This document shows, piece after piece, positions 35,301-48,792 of a stretch of DNA of 64,000 nt. Under the pieces are notes generated by a model, which was given only the letters and a program-made list of their open reading frames with translations, had not been told where the DNA came from and did not search any database. The DNA is from Sarcocystis neurona (Eukaryota; Apicomplexa; Conoidasida; Eucoccidiorida; Sarcocystidae): the NCBI GenBank assembly GCA_000727475.1, contig KL647288.1, forward strand, positions 5,756,446 through 5,820,445, given 5' to 3'. A program made the position numbers and the translations under genes. Positions within the stretch are counted from its first letter, which is position 1. Each line of letters opens with the position of its first letter.

Positions 35301-38300
35301 GCAGATACTCAGTCAGTGTAGTCTCATGACTTCATCAGCTGCGCCGACTCTTCCTATGTATCGCGCGTTTGTCAGGCGGCGACAGTTAGGACGACGGTTT
35401 CACGACAGTTAGCCCTAACATGTATTTGCGGTTGTTGGGCGTTTACCTTCAGGGCGTCAAAGGACGCCATCCATCTTTTGCGCTCACTTGCTAAATCGCG
35501 CAAGAGTCCCTCCGCGACTTGCAGTTTAGCATTGCACTCATCAAACTGGCGTTTTAGCACGTCCTTTTTTTTTTGTGCGGCCCGCTGTTCATTCAACAAT
35601 CTGTTCACTAGTGTTTGCACCTCTGTGAGCTCAGCCTTCTTATTTTCCAGATTTTTCGCCGCTGTTGCCAACGCCGCTTCCGCCGAACGTAAAGCGGCTT
35701 TTTTCGGCTCCACTCCTTTGGCGACTTGGTCATACACAATTATTGCTCTCACCCATTTGCACAGGCTTGTAGCAGCCACTGAAGCCTTTCGGATGACGTC
35801 GGGGTTGAAGTCTGGGTCTCTCAAATACGGCGCAATATCACGCATCAATTCTGCAGGAATGTTGTCTCTGTCGTAAGAGAAAAGCTTTTGCAGTAGTCTA
35901 GTGTCGCTCAGAAGATGCTTTTTTGCAGCCGTCCAGTAATCTTCCACTTTGCTAAACCCATCCGGCCCTTTCACTCTCACTGGTGAGACGTTGAACATTT
36001 TGCAGAGCGCTACCATAACCTTCACAACACCGGAGGGTGGAGATTTCAATGAATTGAGTTCGGTTATGTCCGCTTTTGAAAGTCTTTTCAAAGCCTCTAT
36101 CGCAACCAGGAGTGCCGGCATTGCCTGCTGCAGCTCTTCGTGGCACTGTTCTTTGACACGCGTTGCATTTGTCGCTTGCTGATCGCAGGCTGCTTCCTCT
36201 GCCTGGACTGTTGCCTGGAAATCCGACAAAAAGAAAAGTCTAGAATTAAGAAGCCAGCAACTACGGTAAAGCTCGTGGCCGCCACTGACCCACGATTTAT
36301 TTTTCTCAGGTGAGGCCGCCGTGCTCACCTTTGTGGCAGCCGTCTCCTTTTGCATGTTTGCTATGCTCGACATTAGAGAAGCAGTCTCGATAGAAGCTTG
36401 TTCTAGCTGTGGTTTCAAACTTTCCAGATCTCCGCGAATCTGTGCAATCTTCAGAAGGACGGCAGTTCAAGGAGGAGGTCGAAAGAAAGCGTCCTAAAAA
36501 CTGGGTCACATTCGTGTGTGGGCCTCTTCAAAATAAGCCATTCGGCGCAGAGACTCTCTCTAGCGGTTTTCCTCTCGAGGGCAAAAGAGTACCTTTGGCT
36601 CACAAAACAGTGTCTTGGCTGACCTGCAGTGACGCGCTCTCAAGCTTATCGAGTCCTAAACTCAGTTGGTTTTGTTGTCTCTCTATTGATTGTTTCTTCT
36701 TGACACTTATCTCCTCGAAAAAATTGAGAAATGCTTTGTATGAAGTGGGTGTCACGTAGTAAAACTTTCTCATTTCTTGATTGAAGCGCAGCGATATTGA
36801 TGTCACATTCAGTTGCATCTCAGCAAAAACATGACAAAGCTTTGGTAATTGGATTTGCTCTCCCAAGCATACGGTCTTCAGTTGAGCCTCGGCCACATCC
36901 TGCAGAGCGGGTTTACTCCAGGGATTATACCAGTCCATTGTACAGCACTTGATCAGGGCTGGATAGGTCTGCAGTCTCTGCCGAAAAGTTGCTCCGCTTG
37001 GAGAGAAAAACAACACTACGTGCAGATGCTGCTGGCAGTTTGTGACGAATGCAGAAAAGAACTCCTCAGGTTCTGCTATTTCAGTTGATGAGTTTGCAGT
37101 CCGGGACGGCGGAGTGTCTCGGAGAGAGGGAGAAATGTGTCCGTCGCCCGTACCACTAGCGTTGGCAGCCTGACTTAAAATGTCGCAGATGCCGATCTGC
37201 ACCACAGCGTCACAATGACAGACGTATCACCGCTCGATCCTGTAGTGGCGCTTTGAAATTGCGCAGACCAACACAGCACTACACCGTGCTGCGCAGGTAA
37301 ACGCATATACGGTAGGCTACCGGTCACATATTTTGAGACCGTCGACAACACGCGTAGGATATGACCGTTGTGATAGATGCCACAGTGTCCCCGCTTGTAG
37401 CAACAAGATGCCGGCTGTCTGTGGGATACACTGACATCGGCCACGTCTCTGAGCGAAAACGTCTCACCTTGTCCTCTACGGTGAAGATGTTGGGGACTTC
37501 TCCGGAGCTCAATATGCTGGCTGTATCCTGTAAGAAGTCCTCATTCTCCAACTGCGTATCGGTCAACATAAAAGTGACATTTCTCAAGTGGCAACCAGTC
37601 TTTACTAGAATGCTCTTTAGATCTTCCCTCCAGTTGGCGACGCTGTAGGATACCGTCGGCTCCACTACGCACAGGTCGTGTCCTGCAATGAAGGATGCCA
37701 GTTTTGTTAAAGACTTCCTTCCAGAACCCCCAAGTCCAACGAGCAATGCGTTGCCGCACGGCTGGCACAAAATCCGAACTGTTCTTGTTAGGTGCTTCAC
37801 TGCCTGCGCGAAGAAAACTAGGTTGAGCGGTCGCTTCATATTTATCTTGTTGTACTCCTCAAGATAATTTTCCGCTGCTTGTTGGACATCACGGAGGCTG
37901 CGCTGTTGATAGAGTGCTTTCTGCGCGTCCACGAAGCTGCAAAAAAGAAGTGGCTGATCACCCGGTACGAGGTCTTCGTAATTTCTTCTTAGGTTTTCTT
38001 TCAGGGCCTCGCGTAGCCATGAGCGTACGGTTTCCTTGTCCCCTTTACTGATGAGGCGATCAGAATACACGCGCTCACATTCGTGTATACAGCACTTGTA
38101 CAAGTCTGTGGAGGACCCAAACGAGTCCACCGAAGAGGCGCACAACCCCAGGGTTATGCGGGTGAGGTCTCGCAGACTGAATACGTAGTGGGGTTTTGAA
38201 GGAGTGGAAATCAGGTTGCTGCATACACGCTCATGCAAGTCTACAAGGCATTTAGTTACGTTCCCCACAACCCTTTGAATTTCTGGAGAAAACGCGCTGA

Positions 38301-41300
38301 AGTGCAGCCTCAGCAGGGTTTGGTAAATTCCGTTGAGTGATTCGTGGGATAGTGGAGCCAGGTAGACCATATTAAAGTGGCGCAGAAACCGTTGACTCAG
38401 GCTGGATATACCCCTTTCGGGCGGGCCCATGGCGGCGAGAAACTGGAAGCATCTGAGTTGTTTAAATCGCCAGTTACTCCTGTCATACCAGCCGCCCGAG
38501 CTTAAGCATTGCCGTAGCAGCTCGATGACAGGTTGCGACCCATATGCGTCTTTAGTCGGGGCGCTGATATCGTCGAGAAATATCAAACACTGCCTTTTCG
38601 TGGCCGCCGTGTAGATCCCGCCGTCATTTCGGTCCATTTTGGCGTCAATCACGTCCTGCGTATCGTTCGCCGTCGACTTCGCCGAGAGACACAGTGATAA
38701 GGAGGTGAACTTCTGCCTGTCAAAACCGCTCTTTAGTTGAGAGGCAATTATCTTTGTTTTCCCCGTGCCCGTAGGTCCAGCAAGGAGCACATGAAGCCCA
38801 CCTTTAACGGCGGCCTGAAGGAACAATACATTCCGTGTGGTGTCAACAGTGGGGACTAGGATGGTGTGAACATCGGCGTTGTTCGAAAGAGTCAGCTGCG
38901 GCACGCGCTTTTCGATGGAGATCCATGATGACCCATCGAAAAAGTAGTCGTACACGGTATCCTGCTGTGGAATTGAGTGCGCGAGTGCTCGGGGCTTATA
39001 CGGAGCTTCGACGATGGTAAATTCAGTGGCGAGCTCCGGGTTGCCCGCTACAAACTTCCGGAAAAAGGCGTCAAACTTGGAGCGACTTGCTTCCGCTACA
39101 CAGGCTCCGATTGTCCAGACGAGGGTACACAAAAATATATTTTCTACGAGATATTGCAGATTCTTTTCGTTCTTTGTCTGAGACACAGCATTCAGCAATA
39201 TCTCGGAACACGGTTTGCCACAACTTCTGTATCTCACGCTCAGTCTAAACTCAGCCTTCTTGCCAGCACGTACTGGAGGAATTGTAACGATGACTTACGT
39301 CATTCTGTGGGCGTGAGTTCGCAGCATCAGCAAGTGCCTCGTATAAGCGGAGCACTGATATTACAAGCCTGCTCCACGGAAAAATTCGCGCACCACATTT
39401 GATCGCCACCAAGTAGAATCCACTGTAACTCTCGCCCGAGACTTAGGCAGAAATGCAGCGACCTCTCCCCGAAGGACAACGTATTCCCGTAATTTTTCCT
39501 GGACTTGATAGAGGGAGGTAGGAACTCCTCACCTGCGTGCTTAGAACAGAATGTGTGCTCTTACCAGTTTTCTGAGACTTGCACTGGTGTCTCGCAGTTT
39601 GTTCGCAGGAACTCGAGGAATACCGGCACTGAATGCTCTGCTATGTTCTGCAAAAACGGTATTCGAGCTGCATCCGTAGGCTTCATCTTAAGCTGTATCC
39701 ACGACTGCAGTAGTGCTTCCCATCCCAAGATGCTTTGATCCAAGTAGACCATTCCACAGCGTGAAACAGTTGCTGGCGACACCGAAGCCAGGTCTTCTAC
39801 CTCAAACATCATCGTTGTTATCGGTGAGAGCTTGATAATCTCCCCGCTGGTGAGGCACAGCTTTTTGTTGTCATCTAAAACGGTGTTCATGTTCTCTATC
39901 CAATTCTGAAAGGCGTGCGCGCAGGGCGGGCAAAGGTAAAAGCATGAGTGCAGGGTGAGGCACAGAATGACTCTACAGGAAGCGGGTCCACTTTGTCCGC
40001 GCTAATTTACGTTCCTCTACACAGTGTGCTCTTAAAATGATGCAGTGTGTGGGAGTCTTGCTCAGAAGGGAAGAAATCAGCTCTGTATTCATCGTACTGG
40101 ACTCTTACTGCATCTACAGGTCCATCAAATATGATCCATTTTCTCCGATTATCACTTCGCTGGGTCGCTGTCCGTGTTGTGAGTGACACAATCCCATCTG
40201 TCCACTCTTGTGTGGATGCGTCATACTTTCCGTACAATTGCTCAAGCGTCAAACTTTTTGGATTGATCGAGTACGTTGTGCAAGGCAGGTAGTCGGACGA
40301 GACTTTCGAAAGGGATTCCAGCGCGGCAGACAGGCATTCCAGCACATTTGTTTTCCCACTCAGTGCCGCGCCGAGCAACATTAGACCATGGCGGTTCTGA
40401 ACTGTGTCCCACAGCTGTGTACACTTGGTTATGAAATTTTCCGTAGGCTGCAACAACTTAGCAGCAGCAGACTCTGTCAGGTGGTCTCTGAGGAGGGCGC
40501 TCTCTCCATTGACCGGTTCGACACCCAGAAACAGGTCCGAGACAATCCCGTTGAATAAGTACAAATCAGCAGGGGCCAGTTTTCCCAGGGTGGTCTTTTC
40601 CACCGCAAAAAGAGCCAGAGCGTCTTCACTGGCCGAGTCGCCGTATTGTTGCTTGAGGCGCGCCGCAGCTCGAAGTATAGCTTTCAGATATCTCATCCCA
40701 AAATCGTAGTGTTTTTCGGCTGAGAACTGGTGGGACGAACGTTTTAAGCAGCTGAGCACCTGTAATTGTGTAGAGACAAGGATAGAAGTCGTGCAAGGGA
40801 TCGATGACAAGCTTCACCCCGCCGTGGCCCCCTTGCACTGCCGTCGCTGGCGGAAAAAATTTGTCTGTCGGTAGAGAGTCATTTACGCCCGGTTGACCTG
40901 CGCTCGAATTGTGTAATTGACCCCAGTCACTATGCGCGACTACCTTGTGAAATGTCAGATTTTGTGAAATGACTTACTTTCCTTGCAACACTGCGCGCGT
41001 TTGCAAAGCCAGTGGAGTACAAGTACACCTCGGCGATCAAGAAGAAATCGGGCACCATCATAGCGCAGGGGCGGAACAGAGCTTTCAGATTGTCCGGTAA
41101 CTCTGATCTACCAGCATAGCCAGGGTTCATAGTGACGTTGATTGTGCACGACGGGGCAAGCTTTATATCGGTCCCTTCGAATACAAACACTTTAGCTTGG
41201 TTTCGAATAGCTTGCTGTATTGAGTGAATTTGCTGAGCGACGACGGACAAGACCTCGACCTCAATTCTATTAAACTCATCGAAACAACCCCATGCCCCAG

Positions 41301-44300
41301 AAGAAGTCAGTCCCTTGAAAATTCTCCCGATTGACAGGTAGTCTAGGCCGTCTGAACAGTTAAAAACGAGGCATTGCCGACCTACGGCCTTCGCGAGATC
41401 CTTTACCGTTTCCGTCTTTCCTGTACCGGCAGGCCCTTCGGGTGCACCGCCATACTGGAGGTGATACGCGGTGACAAGCGTTCTATAACATCTATCTGTA
41501 AGCGGTGTGACCACGAGCCTCTCTGTGTTCCCTAGGTACTCAAATCCGTAGAAAAGGTGGGCGTGCAACATTTCCAGTTTAAGCTCCGACTTCCTGTTTT
41601 TCGCCCCATTTGGTAGGGTGACGGAATCTGGCAACTGCCAATAGCAGCGCAACTGGGCCAGCCACTCAAAATCCGTCGTTTTCACTACGCCCTTCTCCCT
41701 CAGGTCTTCGACAACGTCCCGCGCGTGTACGTCGGTAGCCAGCAGCGTTGTCGCAGTAAGGCGTTGTAGCTCAGTGAGGGCTCCGCGTACCAACTTCACC
41801 AACTGTAAGCATCAACTGTCGTTAGCCCTGTATTTTAGCGTGCAACTACGTTTGTACACGCTACGCATTAACAAACGAAAAAGTACTTTACCGCACTTTA
41901 CCGCACAGTACGGTAGCGCAGCCGCGCAGCCGGCACCCCAGCAGAAACAAGGTTTACCCTGTAGCACTACTTACTTCCTGAAGTTCTCCGTTGCACTTAT
42001 TCAGATATACGTCAAGCGAGGCTTGTTCAATGGCTTCTGTGGTCTCCGAGGTCCAGAACAGCTGTCTGACTGTCAGTACGACTTGCTCAGGCCATGTCAG
42101 ACACCACTTACGCCTTTCCGTCTCAGGATAAATTTTCATTGCTTCCTCAATGGTATGCCGGACAGTGTCACTGAGAGAGTCCTCTACCTGCACTCATCAA
42201 AAAAAGTGGTGTCGTCGTAGTCAGTGCAGACAGACAGGTACGTATGCGGCGGATGCGCGTTAGTCGTTTATCTTCGCCTCATGGAAGAAAGCAGCCCAGT
42301 GGCCTGCAGCTCGGACATCGTACGACTTGAATGCATGTACCTCGCCTAGCCACGTTTCAGCCTTCTTCCAAGTCCCAGACTCCTTCAGCGACACTGGCCG
42401 GACCAGCCTAAGTTCTTCGCCCTCAAGGCTGCAAACGGATTCTAAAGACGTCAAATCTTCTCTTAGTGAAATGGTATGGACACCTTCGAAGCATTTGTTA
42501 AGGTGTGGTTGGACTGCGTATGGGTTTTTGGTTTGCGACAAAATGTCCAATAGCTCATCGTTTGACAAGAGAAAAAATCTCGGGAAAGCCAGCCGTTTTA
42601 CTTCCAGGTAATCGCTCAACGCCCGCAGTATACGCGTGCAGCTTGCATTTGATTCGGAGACGTGATGTGAGACGTTGTCGATTTCAGCAATTTCCAATGG
42701 TCCAGGCGACTCGAGGGCTTGCTGCATGATTCCTCTCCAGCAACTTTCCACACTTTTAAATACATCGGCTTCTTCGGGAAGCTGCTGAGAAATATCTTTA
42801 GAATGAAAGATTGGGTGCAGATAGAGCAGAGACCGTTGAAAGCTTTCCAAGCTGATAAAAAGCTGCTGAACATCCAGCAGTTTGCTTTCCCATTCGCGGG
42901 ACTGATGCTCAACGCATTTTATGTATTTTGAACCTCTCATAGACTGGGTACGCATAAGATGGTCCTCGAGCAGTTGGTGAACTGCTTCAAATCCTTTAAT
43001 AACATATTCCCCAGTTTGCTTGTACGCCAGCAGTGTGACCTGAGTACTTTTCCACTCAGACTTCATTTTCAGCAACGAGTTCTTCAGGCCAAATTCTTTC
43101 TGGGCAAGCTCACTTTTCTCTTCTACTAACTCCATATGGCTTTGAATTCCGCTCTCCAAAAGCTGACTAAACGAAAAGCCTTCATCTATTTCCAGTGGCG
43201 AATTTATAGCACGCAAGAGGTCATTCCAATGACGAGGCTGGAATGCCCCGTTGCACAACGAGAAGATTAAAGGAAGACGTCGACGGAACGAGTCGATAGC
43301 TTTGCGGAGAGAGTCTGTCACATGGACTTGCTTCTCTTTGTCTGCTGCAGCAAAAGCCCTCTCCAACTTGTACGCTTCTCTGTACCAATTATCTAGGGAT
43401 GTCTCAATCTCATTCGGATCCAATGTAGTGATGGCGCAGTTCATCCACTGGTACTCCGCGTATTTGAAATCCACAGTTAAAGACCACAGCTGCAAAATCA
43501 ATTCCATCGCACTCTCATTCTGCATCGTGTGATTCTCAGAAACCGATCAGCAGTGATTTTCACTGACTAGTTGCCAGAACCACTCAGCGCTCCGCCACAA
43601 GCACCCCTGCTTTATGCTTGCTTCACTGAAGGGTGACATCTTCTCCTGGTGCATAGCAGTTGACACGCGCTGTTATGTTGACGGGAGTTGCCCAATGGTA
43701 AGAACTCCCGCTTCAGCACTGACCTGTCTCAAGGGTTCAAATGCGCTGATTAGGTCGTGAACGCGACTGTAATCCGATGGTTCTACGCCGAAAAGAGCTT
43801 CGGCTTTAGTCAGTACTTCCACTGTCGCACTTGCAGCAGAAAGATTCTGCTTCAACTGGAGGATTTTCTTGTTGTATTCCATTGCCTGGTCGACGTCTGT
43901 CATATTCTCCGCAACGAAGTCCAGTGCGGCCTGGTATTCAGTAAGGTCCGCTTCCAGCTTGACTTTGTCTCCTTCAAGTTTTGCCTGAAACTATACCGGA
44001 TACGTTACAGATATTTGGTGTCATCACGTTCGTTACAAAGCAAAACGAGGCAGAGCATGGTTCTGGTAAATCCTGGTGCAACGCGCTGTGCGTGTTTGGC
44101 GTTCAAGTTGAACACTCTGGTGAGCCCGTGCGAGTGTGACGCTGCGCCACGTACCCGCTGTTTTCCTTGTTCCAAAATGCTCGTCGTCTCAATCATGTCA
44201 AATTTGATTTGGAGCGGCCATCCGTAGGCTTTGAACGCTTCTATATGTGCCGCGTCGTCAATAGCATGCCCGAATTCCGAAAGTAGGTCTATTAACTCGT

Positions 44301-47300
44301 GAACAGCCTTTAAGTGTGAAACAAGCGGATCCGTGTGCTCGTTGAGCGTGCCGATGAGATGCTTCAAAGCCGAAAGCTCCGCTTCGTCCGCAGGAATTGA
44401 GAGTATATTTGTGTGCAGGTCTTGCCAGGACGCTGTTATCTTTGACACTTGCTCAGCAATGTGACGCGAAAATTTTTCGCATGTTTCTTGCCATATAGCT
44501 TGTGCTCTGGCCGAAAGAGCTTCCACAGCTGCCGCGCAGTCTACGGCAAGCAAGCGGAACCTTGCTTGTGACGGGAGCATCGAACGCACAGTAAGGAGAA
44601 CGTAGTGGATTTTCTGCAGCCTGTCGCGAAGATCCGCCACACGGGTTGTGTTGAGCTCCATGTCCGTTCTACATTCGGTTAGCATCTTTGCTATATTTTG
44701 GAAGCCACAAAGCAACGAGTTGACCGAATCCACACAACTGTAGAGGACCTTTTCCACGCATGTCTTCGTTTCGACCAATGGCGCGTACTCTCGTGGGATT
44801 TCATACAAGGGAAGCTGAGGAATCTTTAGAAACGGAAAAAGATTCGTTTCTGCAGGACGTAGGAACCAAGGATATTAAATGCACAGGTCGAAATGACACG
44901 GGCGGCGGGGTCGTTTTCCCGAACATGGTCTCTTCGTGTTGCACGCTCATTTTGCCTGAACCGCACAGCCTAACCTAGCCTACCAAACAACAACGAGTGA
45001 AACCGCTGCGAAAGTAATACGTACCGATACCTTTGATACTGTTCGCCTGTTCGACGAACCACTCCAGAAGAGAAGAAAGCTTCTCAGACAGCCTGCAGTC
45101 ATGGAGCCAAGGTGGGTCCTATTCAGTGAGAACCGTACGCTGCCATCTGTACGGCGCCGTCCTGTTGCAGTGGCAACACGTATTGTTCAGCTGTCGTACC
45201 CCGTAGCCTTTCAGCTAATAAACTCTTTCGGCTTGGGGAGGCTGTGATAAGAAATCCACCATATGAACCACTTTGAAATAGCATGCGGGGCTCACTCGTC
45301 TGGCGGAGGCACGAGGGACACGTTATCCCCAGTCACTTCGACGGTCACGACGAGCAGCGGCTCCGGTACGACATGCCTTCCGTCATCCAGGAACGACAAG
45401 AAGAATTGTTTCCAGTCCTCGATAGAAGTATCAATGAATTCTGCCATCTGGTGCGACAGCATGAGATGTATTTTCCTCAACACCTTATGCAAGTTGCCGT
45501 CTAAGTGTTTCTCGAGGTCGTCGGTGTAGAAAAGGCACGCCTTTCCCATTGCCCCTACTGTGGCCATGATTTCATTTTGCACAAATTCTATCCAGTGTTC
45601 TGCAAGGGCGTCCTTCACGTCAGAGCAATGATCCCGTTGATGCCGCATAAAGTCTTCCAGGTTGGTTGCCTGGAGGGAGACACAGAATGGATTGTCACTC
45701 GATTAGACAGTGTACGGTGTTATCCACTCTATATTAGGTCTGCATCGGTCTAAGCTTGAGTGAGCGCCTGTCCTGGACCGCGGCGTGCCTCCACGACGAC
45801 AAAAGTTTACTGCTTTAATGCCAACGAGGGGGGAAAGAGACTGGGAGGCGCCGGGGCACCGTGTCCCCTGGCACTACAAATGATTGCAAAACGTTAGTGA
45901 AACACTCACCACTGGGTCACTACTGATCATGTGGTGATTCGCTCGATACATAACTCCTGGTAGAAAATGCTTTCGGTTGCGTCCTCGATTTACATCCAGG
46001 AAGCGGAAGTCTTTAATTTCGAAGAAGCGAGTGTTTACTTTTAACATAAGCTGAAGCACACCAAAAGGATATTTCCCACACGCATCAGCACAATGTTCAA
46101 AGACTGTTTCATTGCTACAAGCCCGAGCGTAGGCTGTCAACTCTCGAATTCACAAGGGCGATCACGAAAACAGGGAAACTGGTTACGCACTTGAGTGGGG
46201 CAGTACTCTCTACCGCAGCCGCGTCGGTCGGAGGGTTCAACCGTCCGCAGTCATACCTGGCCGATAGACGCTCTGTGGAACTGTAGATTTTTTTCAAGGA
46301 GCGCGACAGTTTGAGAAAAAGGACGCGTAGTCTCCGGTAAGGTTTTACAGCCACACTGCTTCATCCGGGCGGGCAGTAATGCCTCAAATAATCGTCCAAA
46401 ACGGTCTTCGTGTTGAACTCGTGCCGTCAGAAAGGCATACGGCGTGCCATTGAGGGTTATTACTTTATGCTTTACAGAAGAAAATTTCATGGCGAACTTG
46501 TACAGGTCGTCCAGTTCCCAGAGAAGTCCTCGCAACAGCCGTGCACGCCGACATCTCTCTTGAGGACTCCCCTTTTTTACGAGGACTTTGCGGAGCAGAT
46601 GTTGTCGCGTCCGCGAAGGCATTAGTTGAAAGTTTTCGTCTGGGAGTGAGCGGATCGTGTTGATCAGGGACTGTCGTAGACGCATTTTCTCCTTCCTCAT
46701 CCTGCACATCTCAATCCGTTTTTCAGACTGTCTTTCGTCTTCTTCCACAAACCGCAATGCTGGTCGACTGACTTTTTTTTCGTGCCCGCCCTCGAGAAGT
46801 CGTACCCGAAAGCGCTTTTCTGTTTCTAGGTACTGCAAAACGCGACACTTTGTCCACCGCCAGCCGCCGCGTTCATAATTGTAGACGTGCGCATCTTCCC
46901 CACTCTCCACCGTTGAAACGTACGCGGCACTGTGAGCTTTGTTTTCGCCAAGGCCTGAACACCGCTGGCGCAGTACATGTGTCGGGCATGGCCTGTCTAA
47001 TTTCCCCTCCGCTACGACACATGTCAGCGCGGACTCCAACGATGAAAACCCTGTAAACGTGGCGTCTTCTGTGGAAGACTTTTGCACGCCAGATACATCA
47101 TTGGAATGAAGCTCTTCCGTGATCCGTTGATCTGCGGTTAGGTCACTTCCCAGTGGACCGGCCGGCGAGAGGGGATCCTGCTCGCGAGTTAGTGTTCTTC
47201 TTGCAATGCATCTTCGCACCCACTCTTGGGGTGGTAGATCCCCAAGTGCTTCCGGGTCGTCAAACTGTTCTAGCGACAAGTTGACATTCTCCTCTTGAGC

Positions 47301-48792
47301 TGCGAAAAGAGGTTCGCACCAATCTAGTTCATCTGGCCGTTCACCTTCGACAGCAGTAAGCTCTAAGTCAGATAGGGCTGCTGTCGGGCCGTCTGCGGAC
47401 AGCCGCAGGCAGCTCGCTTCTTCGTCCTCAGAGATGCCGACGACGGGCGCACCGGGCCCATTTCTACAACGTGAGGCAACAAGATTTACTCCTGTGTGTC
47501 TCCATCCTTCTTGCGTGAACGCACGCAGAAGGGGCCGTTTCTGTTGCCAGGATGAGCTGGTTTGAACCTCCAACGTGGGTGCTGAAGCTGCTCTTTCAGT
47601 TGACGTCTTCGGACTGGCTTGACCACGACCCTGCAGCCGCGTAGGCGACAGTGCGCGGCATTTACCCAGGCTTACCTGCATCGCCTTGTCCGTGCTCGGT
47701 TTCCGTTGGGAGCTGATCCGATCTGTCGTGGTAACATGACGAACCCCACCACAGCTATTCAGAGGGGTCTCTCCTGAAGGGGAAAAGTTGTGACCTGGTA
47801 CATTCACAGAGAAGAATCTAGAGGATGCGGCAGACTCGTAAACTTTCAAACGGTTGCTTCCCGTCTCGCGTGAAGAAGAAGCCAAGGGAGAGCGACCCAC
47901 GTGGCGCGCCGGCAGATCTCCCCTCGTGTGTTGTGACCGCGGCTTTTTCCTGTTCATCTCAGCTTTCAGCCTGCCAACATTGGCGTACGCCTTCTCGTTC
48001 GCCTCAAGTCGGAAGCTGGAGCGACTTTTTCCAACATATAGGGAGATTTGACTCTCACGTGCGATGTGGAAACGCCAAGAGGAGTTCGGTCGCGACGCAT
48101 ACAATTTACATGAGCACTGAGAACTGCGCTCCAGGTTCTTCTCTTCAGTGTGTTCGTTGTCTGACTCGCTGTGTTCGTGCGCGCCTGCGTGAAGAGTTGT
48201 AAAAGAGAAGAGTAGGAGGATAGAGGTGCACCAATGTCCGACTTCAACGGGTACGTCCCCGACAACCGCTGGGGATCTCACGGGTGTACAGCCCGCAGCA
48301 CACCCCCACTCTTACGAAACGGCACTCCTGCACTGCTACAGCTTAAGCTACCCTGTGTTTCGCCGTACACCTTTCTACTATTCAAGACTACGCTGGCATA
48401 TCCGTCTACAACTGCCCCAAGATGGTGGATGCGTCCCTTGTTGTCCTAAATGCTTAAAACACGTTTCCGGCCCACTTACCTGGCGGAGCATGTCGACGCC
48501 AAGGCCTGGAAGGTGCCACATTCTTTGCTGATGCTGATGCACTCCTTGAAAGGACGTTACTTCGAGTGCATCTGTTTTCTTTTGCTGAAGGAACACGTGT
48601 GTTGGCTGCGCGGGAACCAATGTGATTGGAGCGTGGGCGACGCGAAGAGTTTGCGGGACAGCTGCGCCGATTCAAAACGCCTCTGCTGTGACTTCTATCT
48701 CCTCTGCAGAAGTGATGTTTTCCCGTACAGTCTCCAGCGGTAGGCTCAACTAGCCCGTCGAGTTTTTCCAGAGGCACACTGCGACGATCCAT
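29332..48792 (-). CDS. Axonemal dynein heavy chain, complete multi-exon model
   Basis: This is the motor subunit of an axonemal dynein arm, probably a single-headed inner-arm type. Twenty-nine exons were placed, from 48792-48480 and 48184-46257 (N-terminal tail) to 29441-29332 (C terminus); all phases close and give about 4,596 aa. AAA1 (41802-40978) has P-loop GPAGTGKTE and Walker B CFDEFN. AAA2 has GAALSGKT and [12 protein letters not shown]3 has GPTGTGKT and [12 protein letters not shown]4 has GLGGSGRKS and [13 protein letters not shown]. The stalk and microtubule-binding domain lie at 36448-35447 (coiled coil, DFNPDVI, KWVRAI). AAA5/6 carry [28 protein letters not shown] and FGPLGWN. The C-terminal cap has [15 protein letters not shown] and WTKRGVALL. 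The first exon encodes a basic Ser/Arg-rich leader and is less certain. Introns are mostly phase 0. The gene is divergent from CFAP53, also axonemal. Confidence 0.97.
29680..29853. repeat. 87-bp tandem duplication filling a dynein intron
   Basis: The unit starting CTGTCACAATCTTTG at 29680 is repeated from 29767 with a single visible difference (TTAACC against TTAATC). The two copies occupy most of the 207-bp intron between the exons ending at 29885 and starting at 29677 (minus strand). Each copy carries the same minus-strand TTGTGACAG sequence, so the 3' splice-site neighbourhood is present twice. Confidence 0.97.

Noticed and set aside
40760..40977. A possible extra dynein exon between AAA1 and AAA2
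   Set aside because: Joining 40978 directly to 40759 gives the family sequence without a gap, so the interval is an intron.
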